Shown: positions 41,129 to 50,275 of the stretch, one piece after another
Numbering within the stretch: the first letter of the stretch is position 1
Layout of the letters: every line of letters starts with the position of its first letter
Source: Phenylobacterium immobile (ATCC 35973)
Lineage (GTDB): Bacteria > Pseudomonadota > Alphaproteobacteria > Caulobacterales > Caulobacteraceae
Assembly: GCF_001375595.1 (NCBI RefSeq)
Contig: NZ_CVJQ01000001.1
Location: forward strand, 682,001-746,000
Direction of reading: 5' to 3'
DNA: 64,000 nucleotides
Position numbers and translations under genes: made by a program
The notes under the pieces: generated by a model
What the model saw: the letters and a program-made list of their open reading frames with translations, nothing else
Databases searched by the model: none
What the model was told of the DNA's origin: nothing

Positions 41129-42780
41129 AAGTTCAGGTCGCGCCCCTTGGTCTCGGGCAGGAACAGGAAACCCACCACGACCGCGAGCGCGGTCCAGGCG
41201 AAGGGGAACCATAGGCCGGAGTAGATGTCGCCCACCGAGGCCACGATGGCGAAAGCGGTGAAGGGCACGAATCCGCCCACCCAGCCTGTGCCGACGTTAT
41301 AGGGCAGCGACATGGCGGTGTAGCGGATCCGCGTCGGGAACAGCTCCACCAGGCTGGCGGCCAGCGGCCCGTAGAGCGCGGTTGCGGCCACGACGAAGAT
41401 CGACATCACGAAGAAGGCGCCGACCAGGTTCATCCGCTTAGGATCGGCGACGGTCGGGTAGCCAGCGTTCTTCAGCGCGCCTTTGATGTCGGCCTCGACC
41501 TTAGCCTTCACGGCCTTGGCCTCAGCCGCCGGCAGGCCGGTGACGGCCTGCGAGGTGACCACGACCTCGCCGACCTTGACCTGGGCCGGCGCGCCGGTCG
41601 GGCCGTCAGCGTTCCTGTAGGAAACGCCGGCGTTGGCGAGCGTGCTCTTGGCCAGATCGCAGGCGGAGGTGAAGGCGGCTTTGCCGACAGGGTCGAACTG
41701 CAGGCGGCATTGGGTCGGGTCGGAGACCACGACGACGGGGGTCCGCTGCTCGGCCTCGGCGAGGGCCGGGTTGAGGGTTCGCGAGAGCATGTGGAAGCCG
41801 GGGAAGTAGGCGACCAGCATCAGGGTGATGCCGAAGAGCATGACCGTCTTGCGGCCCAGCCTGTCCGACAGCGCGCCGAAGAGGACGTAGAGGCCGGCGG
41901 CGAGGATCGCGAGCGCCATCATCAGGACGTTGATGGTCGCCGGCGGCACCTTCAGGAACTTCTCCATGAAGGTCTGGGAATAGAAGAAGGCCGTGTACCA
42001 GACCGCCCCTTGGGCCACCATCAGGGAGAACAGGGCCACCAGCACCAGCTTGAGGTTCTTCCACTCGGCGAAGGCCTCCTTGAAGGGCCGCTTGGCGATC
42101 TGGCCTTCGGCCTTCATGGCGGCGAAGGTCGGGCTCTCGGACAGCTTCAGGCGCATGACGATGGAAACCGCCAGCAGGCCCGCCGAGAACAGGAAGGGGA
42201 TCCGTCAGCCCCAGGCGTCGAAGGAGCCCGCGCCAAAGAGGCTGTTGGTGACCAGGCGCGAGACGAGGATCACCGTCAGCGCGCCGAAGAAGCCGACGGT
42301 GGCTGAGGCCTGCACCCAGCTGGTGGAGCGGCCGCGCTTGTCGTTGGGCGCGTGCTCGGCGACGTAGATCGCCGCGCCGCCATATTCGCCGCCCAGAGCG
42401 AAGCCCTGGATGATCCGCAGCAGGACCAGCAGCGCAGGCGCGATGATGCCGGCGGTGGCGTAGCTGGGCAGGCAGCCGATCAGCACCGTGGCGCCGCCCA
42501 TCAGGATCACGGTGGCCAGGAAAGCGCCCTTGCGGCCCGACTGGTCGCCGATCTTGCCGAAGACGAGGGCGCCGAGCGGCCGGAAGGCGAAGCCGGCGCC
42601 GAAGAGGGCGAGGGCTGCGATGTAGCCGGCGGTCTCCGGCAGGCCGGAAAAGAAGGTTTTGGAGACGATCTGGGCCAGGCTGCCGAAGACGAAGAAGTCG
42701 TACCACTCGAAGGCGGTGCCGGTGGCGGAGGCGCCGACCACCATCTTCAGCGACGTCTCGCCGTCCTTGGGCCTGGCCAT
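41125..42780 (-). pseudogene. MFS transporter, MHS family, interrupted by an in-frame TGA
   Basis: One reading frame of 552 codons encodes a complete MFS protein of the metabolite:H+ symporter (ProP/ShiA-like) type: VVGASATGTAFEWYDFFVFG, FGKIGDQSGRKGAF, RIIQGFALGGEYGGAA and C-terminal LPETKGRDLNF. A single TGA at 42205-42207 splits it after FDAWG. The next codons read RIPF, and the expected family motif is GWRIPF, so the TGA replaces a TGG Trp codon. A large periplasmic insertion (about 100 residues) is also present in the C-terminal half. Either a recent nonsense mutation or a sequencing error. Confidence 0.85.
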
Positions 42781-42854
42781 GATCGCGTGTTCCCCCCGGA
42801 GTTGTCAGGCGCTTGTCTAGCCTGCGCTTTCTGTCGTTGAAAGAACTTGATCCG

Positions 42855-43538
42855 CTAAAGCTCGGCCCACATTCGCAGCAGGTTGTGATACCCGCCGGTC
42901 AGGGCGACGATGCCGGCGTCGCCCTGGCCGACGCTCTGCGCCAACCGCTGGATCGCGAGATCCATATCGAAGAGCAGCGCCCGGCGGGCGTCCTCGCGCA
43001 CCAGGCTCTGGATCCAGAAAAAACTGACCTCGCGGCGGCCTTCGGTGACCGGGCGCACCTCGTGCAGGCTGGACGAGGGATAGAGGATCAGATCGCCGGC
43101 GGGCAGCTTGACCTCGTGCGCGCCGTAGGTGTCCTCGACGACCAGCTCGCCGCCTTCATATTCTTCTGGCTCGGCCAGGAAGAGGGTCGCCGACAGGTCG
43201 GTGCGGATGCGAACCCGGCCGTCGCCGCTTTGGCGCACGCCGTTATCGACATGCATGGCGAAGGCCTCGCCGCCGACGTAGCGGCTGAACAGGGGCGGAA
43301 ACACCGTGTGCGGCAGGGCCGCGGAGATGAAGAGCGGATTGCGGGCCACCGCCTCGGCGATGATCCGGCTGGCCGCCTGGCCGATGGGATCGGCCTCCGG
43401 AATCTGCAGGTTCTTCTTGGCGAGCGCCGACTGATGGCCAGACGTCGCATTGCCGTCCGACCATGGGGCCGTGTCGATCAGCCTGCGCAGGTCGGCCAGC
43501 TGGGCCTTCGTCAGGACATCAGGGACATGGAGCAGCAT
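42855..43538 (-). CDS. piuC: PKHD-type Fe(II)/2-oxoglutarate hydroxylase PiuC
   Basis: A 227-residue dioxygenase. [21 protein letters not shown] opens the family. Iron ligands are His and Asp in [10 protein letters not shown] and His in [16 protein letters not shown], where the Arg binds 2-oxoglutarate. PiuC genes accompany siderophore receptors of the PiuA/Fiu type. It follows the TonB-dependent receptor across a terminator-like hairpin. Confidence 0.93.
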   Translation of the reverse strand: MLLHVPDVLTKAQLADLRRLIDTAPWSDGNATSGHQSALAKKNLQIPEADPIGQAASRIIAEAVARNPLFISAALPHTVFPPLFSRYVGGEAFAMHVDNGVRQSGDGRVRIRTDLSATLFLAEPEEYEGGELVVEDTYGAHEVKLPAGDLILYPSSSLHEVRPVTEGRREVSFFWIQSLVREDARRALLFDMDLAIQRLAQSVGQGDAGIVALTGGYHNLLRMWAEL

Positions 43539-43551
43539 GCGGACGCACCTT

Positions 43552-43586
43552 AAAGAAAATGCGCCCCGTCCGCGAGGACGAGGCGC
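43552..43586 (-). terminator. Terminator-like hairpin between the siderophore receptor and piuC
   Basis: On the minus strand GCGCCTCGTCC-tcgc-GGACGGGGCGC pairs over 11 bases with one G-U wobble and is followed by ATTTTCTTT. It would partly separate the receptor from piuC. Confidence 0.65.
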
Positions 43587-43615
43587 AAGGCAGGGTCTCC
43601 CGGTTGGCAGGAGGT

Positions 43616-46096
43616 CTAGAGCCGGTAGTTCACCGTCAGGCGCACCGCGCGGCCGTCGCCAGGGGTCGCCCAGCCATTGTTGCGGACGCGCGTGTAGTAG
43701 GTGCGATCGAACAGGTTGATCACATTGGCCCGCAGCTCGATCTTGCGGGTCGGACGCCACGAGGCCGTCACGCCGTGCACCCAATAGGCCTTGGTGGTGA
43801 CCAAGGGCAGGGTCGTGCGGATCGCGCCGACGCCGGTCGTGCCGCCGGTGCCGCCCACAGTGCCGTGTTGAGTCAGGTAGAATTCGCCCTGATAGGTCGC
43901 GCTGTAGCCGAGCTGGATTTGGGGCGTGATGTCGTAGGTCGAGAACAGGCTGAAGGAATGATCCGGAACGTTGGCGATCGGGTCACCCTTGGTGAAGTCG
44001 AGGCCTTGGGCGGCGAAGGTGTCGTTGACGCCCTGCAGGACCTTGGACTTCAGGTAGGTGTAATTGGCGAACACCGACCACTGCGGCGTGATTTTGCCGG
44101 CGGCGCCCAGGGTCACGCCGTCGACGCGCGCGCTGCCGTTCAGTTGCTGCGGCACGACGAGGGGGTCGGCCGAGGGCACGCGGTAATTCGAGCGCTCATT
44201 GCGGAACACAGAGGCGGTCAGCGACAGCAGGCTGTTCCAGTCGTACTTCGCGCCAATTTCGAAGTTTTCGGCGGTTTCCGGTTTCACGGTGCAGGTCACG
44301 GCCGAGCAGGCGCCCGCGCCGTTGACGGTTGCTTGCGACGGCGTCTTGGAGTTGCCGTAGGCGACGTAGAGGCTGGCGTTCTGGACCGGCTTGTAGACCA
44401 GGCCCAGGCGATAGGTCAGCAGGTTCTCGTCGTTGCCGAAGCTTGGACCAGGGGTGATCTGGCCCAGGGTCGCGCCGCTGGTCGCGTAGGTGTCGGAGCG
44501 GTTTTCGCCTTCGTTATGCTCCCAGCGGACGCCGAAATTCACCGAGAACTGCGGGTTCAGCTCGATGTTGTCGAACAGGTAGACCGCCTGGTTCTTGCGC
44601 TCACCATCCTGGGCGCCGCCTTGGATGTAGTTGATCGGACCCGCGTAGTTGTTGTTCGGGTCGGCGATGCTCATCTGCGGATAGGTCGGCGCGACGCCGG
44701 CGGCCGATCGCTGCACGTTGCCGTTCGACAGCGAGAAGTCTTCCGCCAGGAAGGCGAAGCCGAACACGGCGGAGTGGCGCATGCCCGCGAACTCGCCGTT
44801 CCAGGCGAAGTCCGTCTGATTGTAGAGCAGGGTGTTCTTGGTGTAGCGCGCTGTGCCCCGCGGGCCGGAAGGTGCGTAGAAGCCGGGGGCTGGATCGGTA
44901 GCCGCAACGCAAGCGGTGAAGCCGGCGGCGTTGGTGACCACCTGGCCGCCGGCATAGGTCTGGCTCCATGCTAGCGGCTTGAAGCCGTTCGCCAGGCAGA
45001 AGGTCCCTTGGGTCGGGTTGACCACGAGATCCTGGGTCGTTTCCTGGTAGCGGCTGAGGTTGCGGACCGTCAGGCCATCGCCAAAGTTGTGGTCGATGAT
45101 GGCCGTGAACATGTCGACCTTCTGGTCTTGGATGTCGACATTCTCGAAGCCGTAGTAGTTTTCGCGCGGCACGCCCGGTAGCGCGCGGCCATTGTAGTAG
45201 GGCACGCCGTACTGCGGGGTGTTCTCGTCTTCCTGATGGAAGAACTGGGCGGTGAACTGCGTCGGACCGTCCAGGCCTATGACGACCGACGGCGCGATAC
45301 CCCAGCGCTTGAATTGCTCGACATCGCGACCCGGCGCGTCGTTGCGGTGGATCATGGCGTTCAGGCGGACGGCGACGCTGTCGTTGACCCGGTGGTTCGT
45401 GTCGATCGTGCCGCGGTAGTAGTTGTCGGCGCCGACGCCGGCCGACAGGATGGTCGAATTGCGCAGACCCGGGCGCTTGGCGCTCAGGTTGATGGCGCCG
45501 CCGACAGAGCCCGCGCCCGAGTAGACGGAGTTGGCGCCGTTGGTGACTTCGATCTGCTCGACGTTGAAGGTGTCGGAGCGGCTGTACTGGGCGCTGTCGC
45601 GGACGCCGTCCTGAGTGATGTCGTTGTTCGCTGAGAAACCGCGAAGGTTGATCGAATCGCCGAAGCCGCCGCCGCCTTCGCCGGCGCCGAAGGTGATGCC
45701 CGGCACAGTCTGCAGCACGTCGCGCAGCGACAGCAGGTTCTGGGCCTCCATCACGCCCTTGGAGACGACGGTCACCGTTTGCGGGTTGTTGAGCGGAACG
45801 GCGGTGACCTTGACGTTCTTGATCGCCGGGTCTTCGCCGGTCACGTCGACGGCGGCGACGGTGTTGTCGTCGTCGTGACGATCTCCACGGCGCTCGTCGC
45901 GCCCGCGTCCGTCGTGGTCACGGTCTCCGGGACCGCGACCTTCGGGACCGCGCTGTTCCAGCGTCACCGCCTCGGCTGCGTCCGTTGCGTCGGCGGCGTG
46001 CGCTACGCCGCCATACAGCGACAAGCCCGCCAGGCCCGCCACCGCGGCGGTCGCCAACGGGCGCTTCGTGGATTTCACGCCAGTTCTGATCGTCAT
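43616..46096 (-). CDS. TonB-dependent siderophore receptor (PiuA/Fiu-like)
   Basis: An 826-residue outer-membrane receptor. Signal peptide about 1-34 (GVAHAAD). Plug domain includes [26 protein letters not shown] and [24 protein letters not shown]; barrel ends [22 protein letters not shown]. Between the signal and the plug is an unusual Arg/Asp/Gly/His-rich stretch (about residues 48-78). A Fur-box-like site 78 bases upstream and the adjacent piuC support a role in catecholate-type iron uptake. ATG at 46096 is used; the TTG at 46108 is less likely. Confidence 0.93.
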   Translation of the reverse strand: MTIRTGVKSTKRPLATAAVAGLAGLSLYGGVAHAADATDAAEAVTLEQRGPEGRGPGDRDHDGRGRDERRGDRHDDDNTVAAVDVTGEDPAIKNVKVTAVPLNNPQTVTVVSKGVMEAQNLLSLRDVLQTVPGITFGAGEGGGGFGDSINLRGFSANNDITQDGVRDSAQYSRSDTFNVEQIEVTNGANSVYSGAGSVGGAINLSAKRPGLRNSTILSAGVGADNYYRGTIDTNHRVNDSVAVRLNAMIHRNDAPGRDVEQFKRWGIAPSVVIGLDGPTQFTAQFFHQEDENTPQYGVPYYNGRALPGVPRENYYGFENVDIQDQKVDMFTAIIDHNFGDGLTVRNLSRYQETTQDLVVNPTQGTFCLANGFKPLAWSQTYAGGQVVTNAAGFTACVAATDPAPGFYAPSGPRGTARYTKNTLLYNQTDFAWNGEFAGMRHSAVFGFAFLAEDFSLSNGNVQRSAAGVAPTYPQMSIADPNNNYAGPINYIQGGAQDGERKNQAVYLFDNIELNPQFSVNFGVRWEHNEGENRSDTYATSGATLGQITPGPSFGNDENLLTYRLGLVYKPVQNASLYVAYGNSKTPSQATVNGAGACSAVTCTVKPETAENFEIGAKYDWNSLLSLTASVFRNERSNYRVPSADPLVVPQQLNGSARVDGVTLGAAGKITPQWSVFANYTYLKSKVLQGVNDTFAAQGLDFTKGDPIANVPDHSFSLFSTYDITPQIQLGYSATYQGEFYLTQHGTVGGTGGTTGVGAIRTTLPLVTTKAYWVHGVTASWRPTRKIELRANVINLFDRTYYTRVRNNGWATPGDGRAVRLTVNYRL

Positions 46097-46173
46097 CTTA
46101 TGCCCCAAGCCCTACTGGCAGGCGTCGCCTGCAATTGCGAGGCGTTCCTAGGACGCGCTTGGCGGCGGCGCAA

Positions 46174-46188
46174 TGAGAATTATTCGCA
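46174..46188. promoter_or_regulatory. Fur-box-like site upstream of the siderophore receptor
   Basis: TGAGAATTATTCGCA fits the 7-1-7 Fur pattern TGANAATNATTNNCA and lies 78 bases upstream of the receptor start. Repression under iron sufficiency is inferred. Confidence 0.7.
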
Positions 46189-46218
46189 CTTGCGTGTCGT
46201 CGGCGTCACAGCGCAGCC

Positions 46219-46325
46219 GTAAAAAGACGCCCCCCGCCGAACCGGTCGGCGAGGGGCGTGTGAAGTCATCGGCATGAGGGAGGAATCTCACAACCGGAAG
46301 GCGAGTTGGCGAAAGCCGCTCGTCC
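46219..46325 (-). ncRNA. Candidate Fur-regulated small RNA (or attenuated leader)
   Basis: No convincing gene lies between the receptor and the next gene. On the minus strand a Fur-box-like site (46343-46357) is followed by about 100 bases containing a small hairpin (GGC-tttc-GCC region near 46310), a C/U-rich stretch ATTCCTCCCTCAT (46272-46284) complementary to Shine-Dalgarno sequences, and a perfect terminator at 46221-46260. This is the layout of an iron-responsive sRNA such as RyhB-type regulators; alternatively it is an attenuator in the receptor mRNA leader. The 5' end is approximate. Confidence 0.45.
46221..46260 (-). terminator. Strong intrinsic terminator, minus strand
   Basis: On the minus strand ACGCCCCTCGCCGA-ccggt-TCGGCGGGGGGCGT pairs over 14 bases; its single non-Watson-Crick position is a U-G wobble only on this strand (a C-A mismatch on the other), and it is followed by CTTTTT. 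Both facts orient it to the minus strand. Confidence 0.85.
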
Positions 46326-46342
46326 GCACTTCAATATCAGAA

Positions 46343-46357
46343 TGAGAATGATTTGCA
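46343..46357. promoter_or_regulatory. Second Fur-box-like site
   Basis: TGAGAATGATTTGCA matches TGANAATNATTNNCA. It lies about 250 bases from the receptor start, 18 bases before the inferred start of the candidate small RNA on the minus strand and about 95 bases before the small ORF on the plus strand. Confidence 0.6.
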
Positions 46358-46449
46358 AATATAGAAGGCGGCAGCTCTGGGTTCGCTAAGCTTCGCCTCT
46401 GCAACAGACGGGTCGTCTGAAGCGTTTAGGCGGCGATTGGGGACGATTA

Positions 46450-46638
46450 ATGAACCGAGATCCCATCCTGCAGTTGCTTGCGCCGCTGGCCTGGCTCTTC
46501 CTTGCGGCGTTTTGCGTGGGCTTCGGCGGTGTGCTCGTGATCTCTGCGCCGGTCTTCTCCCGATCGCAGACGGTTGATGTCCCTCGTGCTGTGAGCGTGC
46601 CCGCACCAGGCGGGTGGGACGCGTCCAAGTCCATCTGA
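46450..46638 (+). CDS. Small single-pass membrane protein
   Basis: A 62-residue ORF: MNRDPILQLLAPLAWLFL then a membrane helix (about 9-34, LLAPLAWLFLAAFCVGFGGVLVI) and a short polar, Pro-containing tail. GGGGA lies about 8 bases before the ATG. I do not recognise it. It ends 38 bases before chpT and could be co-transcribed. Protein-like hydrophobicity supports it being real, but conservation was not tested. Confidence 0.5.
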   Translation: MNRDPILQLLAPLAWLFLAAFCVGFGGVLVISAPVFSRSQTVDVPRAVSVPAPGGWDASKSI

Positions 46639-46676
46639 CGGTTCTCCCCGGCGGCAAATCACAGCAGGTTCGGATC

Positions 46677-47324
46677 ATGCCGTCCGAACCGATCCCGCAG
46701 AGCGCAGCAGAGTTCGCCGCCGTCGTCGCGGCGCGCCTTTGTCATGACTTCCTGAGCCCGGCGAGCGCCATCGTCTCAGGCCTCGATCTGCTGGACGATC
46801 CCCAGGCTCAGGACATGCGGTCTGACGCCTTGGGTCTGATCGCGGAGTCGGCGCGCAAGTTGGTCGACCTTCTTGCTTTCTATCGGATCGCCTTTGGGGC
46901 GTCGGCCGCCGCTCAGGCGTTCTCCACCTCTGAATTGGGGGGCCTCACGCGGGCGGTCTTCACCCACGCGAAGGCGGAGCTCGATTGGTCGCCGAGCCTG
47001 GAGGCCCTGCCGAAACCTGCGGCGCGGGTCTTGCTCAATCTGACGCAGATGGCGGGCGCGGCGCTTCCCATGGGAGGACTCGTGCGGGTGCGCGCAGATG
47101 TACTGAGCGGGGTCCTGACCATCGCCGTCGAGGCGACCGGTCCCAAGACCCGTCTTCGCGAAGAAGTCAGTGAAGGCCTGAACCTGAAGGCGCTCGGCGA
47201 AGGCATGTCCGGGCCATGGGCCCAGGCGACATATGCAGCGCTTGTCGCCGCCGAGGCGGGCGGACGGATCGTTGTGGAAGCGGCGCCGGAAAGGATCACA
47301 TTTGGCGCGGCGCTTCCGTCCTAG
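46677..47324 (+). CDS. chpT: Histidine phosphotransferase ChpT
   Basis: A 215-residue phosphotransferase that passes phosphate from CckA to CtrA and CpdR in the Caulobacter cell-cycle circuit. AARLCHDFLSPASAIVSGLDLLDDPQAQDMR contains the phosphorylated His23 and is nearly identical to Caulobacter ChpT; the C-terminal half is a degenerate HATPase fold (GLVRVRADVLSGVLTIAVEATGPKTRLR). ATG at 46677 gives the ChpT length. Confidence 0.95.
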   Translation: MPSEPIPQSAAEFAAVVAARLCHDFLSPASAIVSGLDLLDDPQAQDMRSDALGLIAESARKLVDLLAFYRIAFGASAAAQAFSTSELGGLTRAVFTHAKAELDWSPSLEALPKPAARVLLNLTQMAGAALPMGGLVRVRADVLSGVLTIAVEATGPKTRLREEVSEGLNLKALGEGMSGPWAQATYAALVAAEAGGRIVVEAAPERITFGAALPS

Positions 47325-47333
47325 GTTCCAAAC

Positions 47334-47360
47334 AAAAAGCCCCGCTTGAGGCGGGGCTTT
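47334..47360. terminator. Terminator between chpT and the entericidin gene
   Basis: AAAAAGCCCCGCTTGAGGCGGGGCTTT is a strong bidirectional hairpin separating two convergent genes. Confidence 0.9.
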
Positions 47361-47383
47361 CCTTATCAGGCTTTAGGAGAGGC

Positions 47384-47518
47384 CTACTTGGCTTCTTCAG
47401 CGGCGCCGCTCACCGCGGTGCCTGCGGAGCTGACGTCCTTGCCGGCGCCAGAAACAGTGTTGCAGGCCGAGACAGCCAGGCTGGCGGCCACGACGGCCAG
47501 GATGAACATTTTGCGCAT
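47384..47518 (-). CDS. Entericidin family lipoprotein
   Basis: A 44-residue ORF: MRKMFILAVVAASLAVSACNTVSGAGKDVSSAGTAVSGAAEEAK in outline, with signal peptide, lipobox VSAC (Cys19), then the entericidin NTVSGAGKDVSSAG motif. Entericidin A/B proteins are small envelope lipoproteins linked to stress or programmed lysis. It lies between chpT and the PhyK-like kinase. Confidence 0.88.
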   Translation of the reverse strand: MRKMFILAVVAASLAVSACNTVSGAGKDVSSAGTAVSGAAEEAK

Positions 47519-47582
47519 TGGAGCACTCCAGGTTGGGGGCCGGCCGCAAAGCGAACCGGTGGGATCAGCGCGGATTCAACAC

Positions 47583-49304
47583 TCAAGCTGGGCCGTGGTT
47601 CCCCTCGGGCGAATCGGGAATCACCATCTCTGGCGGGGGAATGGGGAAGGTGAGCTTCGCAGTCACCCCGCCGCCCTCATTAAGGGCCAGCTCAGTCGTC
47701 CCGCGCAGCTGTCGAGCGAAGGCGGTCATCAGGGTGCGTCCCACGCCCGTGGCGCTCAAGGTTTCTACCTTGGCGTGGCCGGTGTCGGCGATTTCCAACT
47801 CTCCGACCATGTCGCGCACGCGGAAGTTCACGGTAAGCGTGCCGCCGCGCCCGGCGAAGGCGTGCTTCTGGGCGTTCGTTATGGCCTCGACGGCGAACAG
47901 CGCTAGCGGCGCCAGACGGTCAGGATCGATGACCAGGGCGTCGACGTGAAGTTCCGTGCGAACCGGCGGGCCATGCAGCATTTCGCCGGCGACCAACTGG
48001 GCGGTCAGTTCCTCCAGGAACGGCCGCAGATCGACACGCTTGAGATCAGGCCCCTGATAAAGCGCGCGGTAGATGAGGGCCAGCGCGGTGATGCGTTGGC
48101 GGGTGTCGGACATCGCCGCCCGCGCCGCCGGGTCCGACAAGGCGCGCTGCTGCATGTTCAGCAGGGACGAGATGATCTGCAGATTGTTTTTCACCCGGTG
48201 ATGGATTTCGCGCATCAGCGCGTCCTTCTGGGCGAGAGAATCGCGCAAGGACGCGTCGCGACCGACGATGGCGTCGGCCATCTGCTCCATGGTTTCGGCC
48301 AGCTCGCGGATTTCCGGCGGCATGGCCCCGGCCTGGATCGGACGCACGCTGAGTCGACCCCGCGCATAGAGGGCGGCGATGCGTTGCAGGTAAGCGATCC
48401 AGCGGACCACAACGCGGTCGGCGGCGATGCTGACTGCGGCCAGGGCGAGCGCGAAGGTCAACAGCGGCAGGAGCAGCGACGTCAGCGGGTTTAGCCAGGC
48501 CCAGGACCAAAGTCCGGGCGAGGGCGCTGACAGGACGACATAGATCTCTTCACCGACAACCGGCGTCGCCGAATAGATTCGTCGGCGACCCTCCTGATCG
48601 TCGCCGTACCAGACCAGTTCGCCCTCTTCGCGGGTGCGGTCGCGCCAGGCGGCGGGCAGGTCCGGGAAGGCTTCTGCACGGGTGGCGTTGATATATTCGC
48701 CAGCCCGGTCGATCAGGGCGACCTCGGCGTGCCGCGGCAGCACGGGGTCGCTGAGGGAGGGTCGAAGGGCTTCGAGCGGTATGATCGCAGCGAAGGCGCC
48801 GTCGAAAGACCCGTCCGTGCGCGTGGCGCGGGCGGCGGCGAGAACGGCCGGGGCGCCGGCGTAAACCTCGCCGGTCTCGCGGGTGATGGTCAGTCCCTCG
48901 CCATCGGCCAGCCGCCGGAACCAGGCGCGGTCGATGCGCCCAGGGTCGGCCTGCACCCCCTCGGCGGCGCAAGCCACGCGGCCCTGGCGATCGAAGCGGA
49001 TCAGATTGGCGTAGCCGGGCAGCCGCTTAGACACCTGCGCCAGACGCTGGGCGCATTGGAACCCAACGGCGCCAGGCGCGAGTGTCTCGAGCAGGATTTC
49101 CGCGCCTTCGAGCCGCGTGCGGGCGGCGGCCGCGCTGCGCTGGGCCGCGGCGCCCAGGTTCTCGCGGATCGCCACGCCTTCGCGATGGAAGGAGAGGGCG
49201 GATTGGACAATGCCCAGCACGAAGATCGGCATGAGCGCCGCCGCCAGGGCCGCCGTCAGACGGACCCGGATCGTAGTGAACGATTCCGAGTTTAGGCCGC
49301 TCAT
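47583..49304 (-). CDS. phyK: HisKA_2/HWE-type sensor kinase, PhyK-like
   Basis: A 573-residue membrane kinase. Membrane helices at about 15-37 and 268-292 flank a large periplasmic sensor domain. A HAMP-like linker leads to the HisKA_2 dimerisation motif LMREIHHRVKNNLQIISSLLNMQ with the phosphorylated His, then an ATPase domain (AVEAITNAQKHAF, GVGRTLMTAFARQL). Position beside ecfG, nepR and phyR identifies it as the kinase that activates PhyR. ATG at 49304 preferred over GTG at 49313. Confidence 0.92.
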   Translation of the reverse strand: MSGLNSESFTTIRVRLTAALAAALMPIFVLGIVQSALSFHREGVAIRENLGAAAQRSAAAARTRLEGAEILLETLAPGAVGFQCAQRLAQVSKRLPGYANLIRFDRQGRVACAAEGVQADPGRIDRAWFRRLADGEGLTITRETGEVYAGAPAVLAAARATRTDGSFDGAFAAIIPLEALRPSLSDPVLPRHAEVALIDRAGEYINATRAEAFPDLPAAWRDRTREEGELVWYGDDQEGRRRIYSATPVVGEEIYVVLSAPSPGLWSWAWLNPLTSLLLPLLTFALALAAVSIAADRVVVRWIAYLQRIAALYARGRLSVRPIQAGAMPPEIRELAETMEQMADAIVGRDASLRDSLAQKDALMREIHHRVKNNLQIISSLLNMQQRALSDPAARAAMSDTRQRITALALIYRALYQGPDLKRVDLRPFLEELTAQLVAGEMLHGPPVRTELHVDALVIDPDRLAPLALFAVEAITNAQKHAFAGRGGTLTVNFRVRDMVGELEIADTGHAKVETLSATGVGRTLMTAFARQLRGTTELALNEGGGVTAKLTFPIPPPEMVIPDSPEGNHGPA

Positions 49305-49360
49305 CGCCGACACTTAATTCCCATCGCCGGCGACGCTGCCGAGCAGCGCCGCGGCTTAAT

Positions 49361-49954
49361 TCAACGCACCGTAGACAGGCGCTCCGCATCGGCGAGGATC
49401 GAGCGCATGGCGTCGCTGGCCGAGGCTCCGTCGCGATCATAGGCCCCGTCGTCGAGGATGGCGTGCAGAGCACGCCGGGCCCGGCTGACGCGACTCTTCA
49501 CGGTGCCGACCGCGCAATTGCAGATCTCGGCGGCTTCCTCGTAGGCGAACCCGCCCGCGCCCACCAGGATCAGCGCCTCACGCTGTTCGGCCGGCAGCAT
49601 GCCCAAGCCCTGGCGCAGTTCGTCCAGCGCCACGGGGGCCTCCGGATCATCCACGGCCACCAAGGTCCGCTCGGCGGCTTCCTGGTCGAGCTGGGTCTGG
49701 CGCCAGGAGCGGCGCTTCTCGGAATAGAACTGATTGCGCAGGATCATGAAGGTCCACGCCTTCATGTTGGTGCCCAGCTGGAAGCTGGCTCGGGCGTCCC
49801 ACGCCTTCATCATCGCGTCCTGGGCCAGGTCGTCGGCCGCGGCGGCGTCGCCGCAGAGGGTCCGGGCGAAGGCGCGCAGATGCGGGATCAATTGCACAAG
49901 TTCGCGCTTGAAAGCGATGTCGTCCGGCGTGTCGCGAGCATCAACCGCCGGCAT
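49361..49954 (-). CDS. ecfG: General stress response sigma factor EcfG (SigT)
   Basis: A 197-residue ECF sigma factor. Region 2 is LIPHLRAFARTLCGDAAAADDLAQDAMMKAW and NMKAWTFMILRNQFYSEKRR; region 4 is LPAEQREALILVGAGGFAYEEAAEICNCAVGTVKSRVSRARRAL. It directs transcription from GGAAC-N16/17-CGTT promoters. Its ATG overlaps the nepR stop by 1 base, so the sigma and anti-sigma are co-translated. Confidence 0.96.
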   Translation of the reverse strand: MPAVDARDTPDDIAFKRELVQLIPHLRAFARTLCGDAAAADDLAQDAMMKAWDARASFQLGTNMKAWTFMILRNQFYSEKRRSWRQTQLDQEAAERTLVAVDDPEAPVALDELRQGLGMLPAEQREALILVGAGGFAYEEAAEICNCAVGTVKSRVSRARRALHAILDDGAYDRDGASASDAMRSILADAERLSTVR

Positions 49955-50142
49955 CAGCTCTTCTCCGAGCGCGTATCGGCGCGCCTCAGGATTTCCAGGA
50001 ACTCGTCCGGAACCTCTTCGTTGACCACCTGATCGAACATCTGGCGCAACCTTACGCCGATGGCCTGCTGGCGCAGGCGCGCTTCATCCAGGGGCGCAGC
50101 AGGCGGCCTCTGTGTTTCTTCTGTCGGTTTGCGTTCGATCAT
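49954..50142 (-). CDS. nepR: Anti-sigma factor NepR
   Basis: A 62-residue protein binding EcfG until phospho-PhyR displaces it. The NepR core is AIGVRLRQMFDQVVNEEVPDEFLEILRRA. Two starts are possible: ATG at 50187 (77 residues) or 50142. The EcfG promoter at 50200-50224 would start RNA near 50193, leaving almost no leader for the upstream ATG, so 50142 is chosen. Confidence 0.88.
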   Translation of the reverse strand: MIERKPTEETQRPPAAPLDEARLRQQAIGVRLRQMFDQVVNEEVPDEFLEILRRADTRSEKS

Positions 50143-50199
50143 ATCGCCGGCGATCCGCTTGCGCGGCGGCCGCCCCCTCTTTTGCATCCGTCATCGCAC

Positions 50200-50224
50200 A
50201 ACGCCGGCTCGACCCTTAGGTTCC
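50200..50224 (-). promoter_or_regulatory. EcfG promoter for nepR-ecfG, proximal
   Basis: Minus-strand GGAAC (50224-50220), 16-base spacer, CGTT (50203-50200): exact EcfG consensus. It would drive autoregulated nepR-ecfG. Confidence 0.85.
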
Positions 50225-50249
50225 CACACAGCTCCGCGCCAGACGAGAA

Positions 50250-50275
50250 AACGCTGAGCAAAGGGAACGGGTTCC
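50250..50275 (-). promoter_or_regulatory. EcfG promoter for nepR-ecfG, distal
   Basis: Minus-strand GGAAC (50275-50271), 17-base spacer, CGTT (50253-50250). It overlaps the phyR promoter on the other strand. Confidence 0.65.

Noticed and set aside
42205..42207. TGA read as selenocysteine or as Trp by code reassignment
   Set aside because: The family residue here is Trp, not Cys; no SECIS-like hairpin was apparent, and other genes in the window end in TGA, so the code is standard.
46188..46285. A 31-codon minus-strand ORF starting at an ATG in the candidate iron RNA
   Set aside because: Its upstream sequence CCTCCCTC is the opposite of a Shine-Dalgarno, and it runs through the terminator hairpin.
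46337..46678. Three overlapping minus-strand frames opposite the small ORF before chpT
   Set aside because: Translations are Arg/Pro/Thr-rich without hydrophobic or domain pattern, and no ribosome site was seen.
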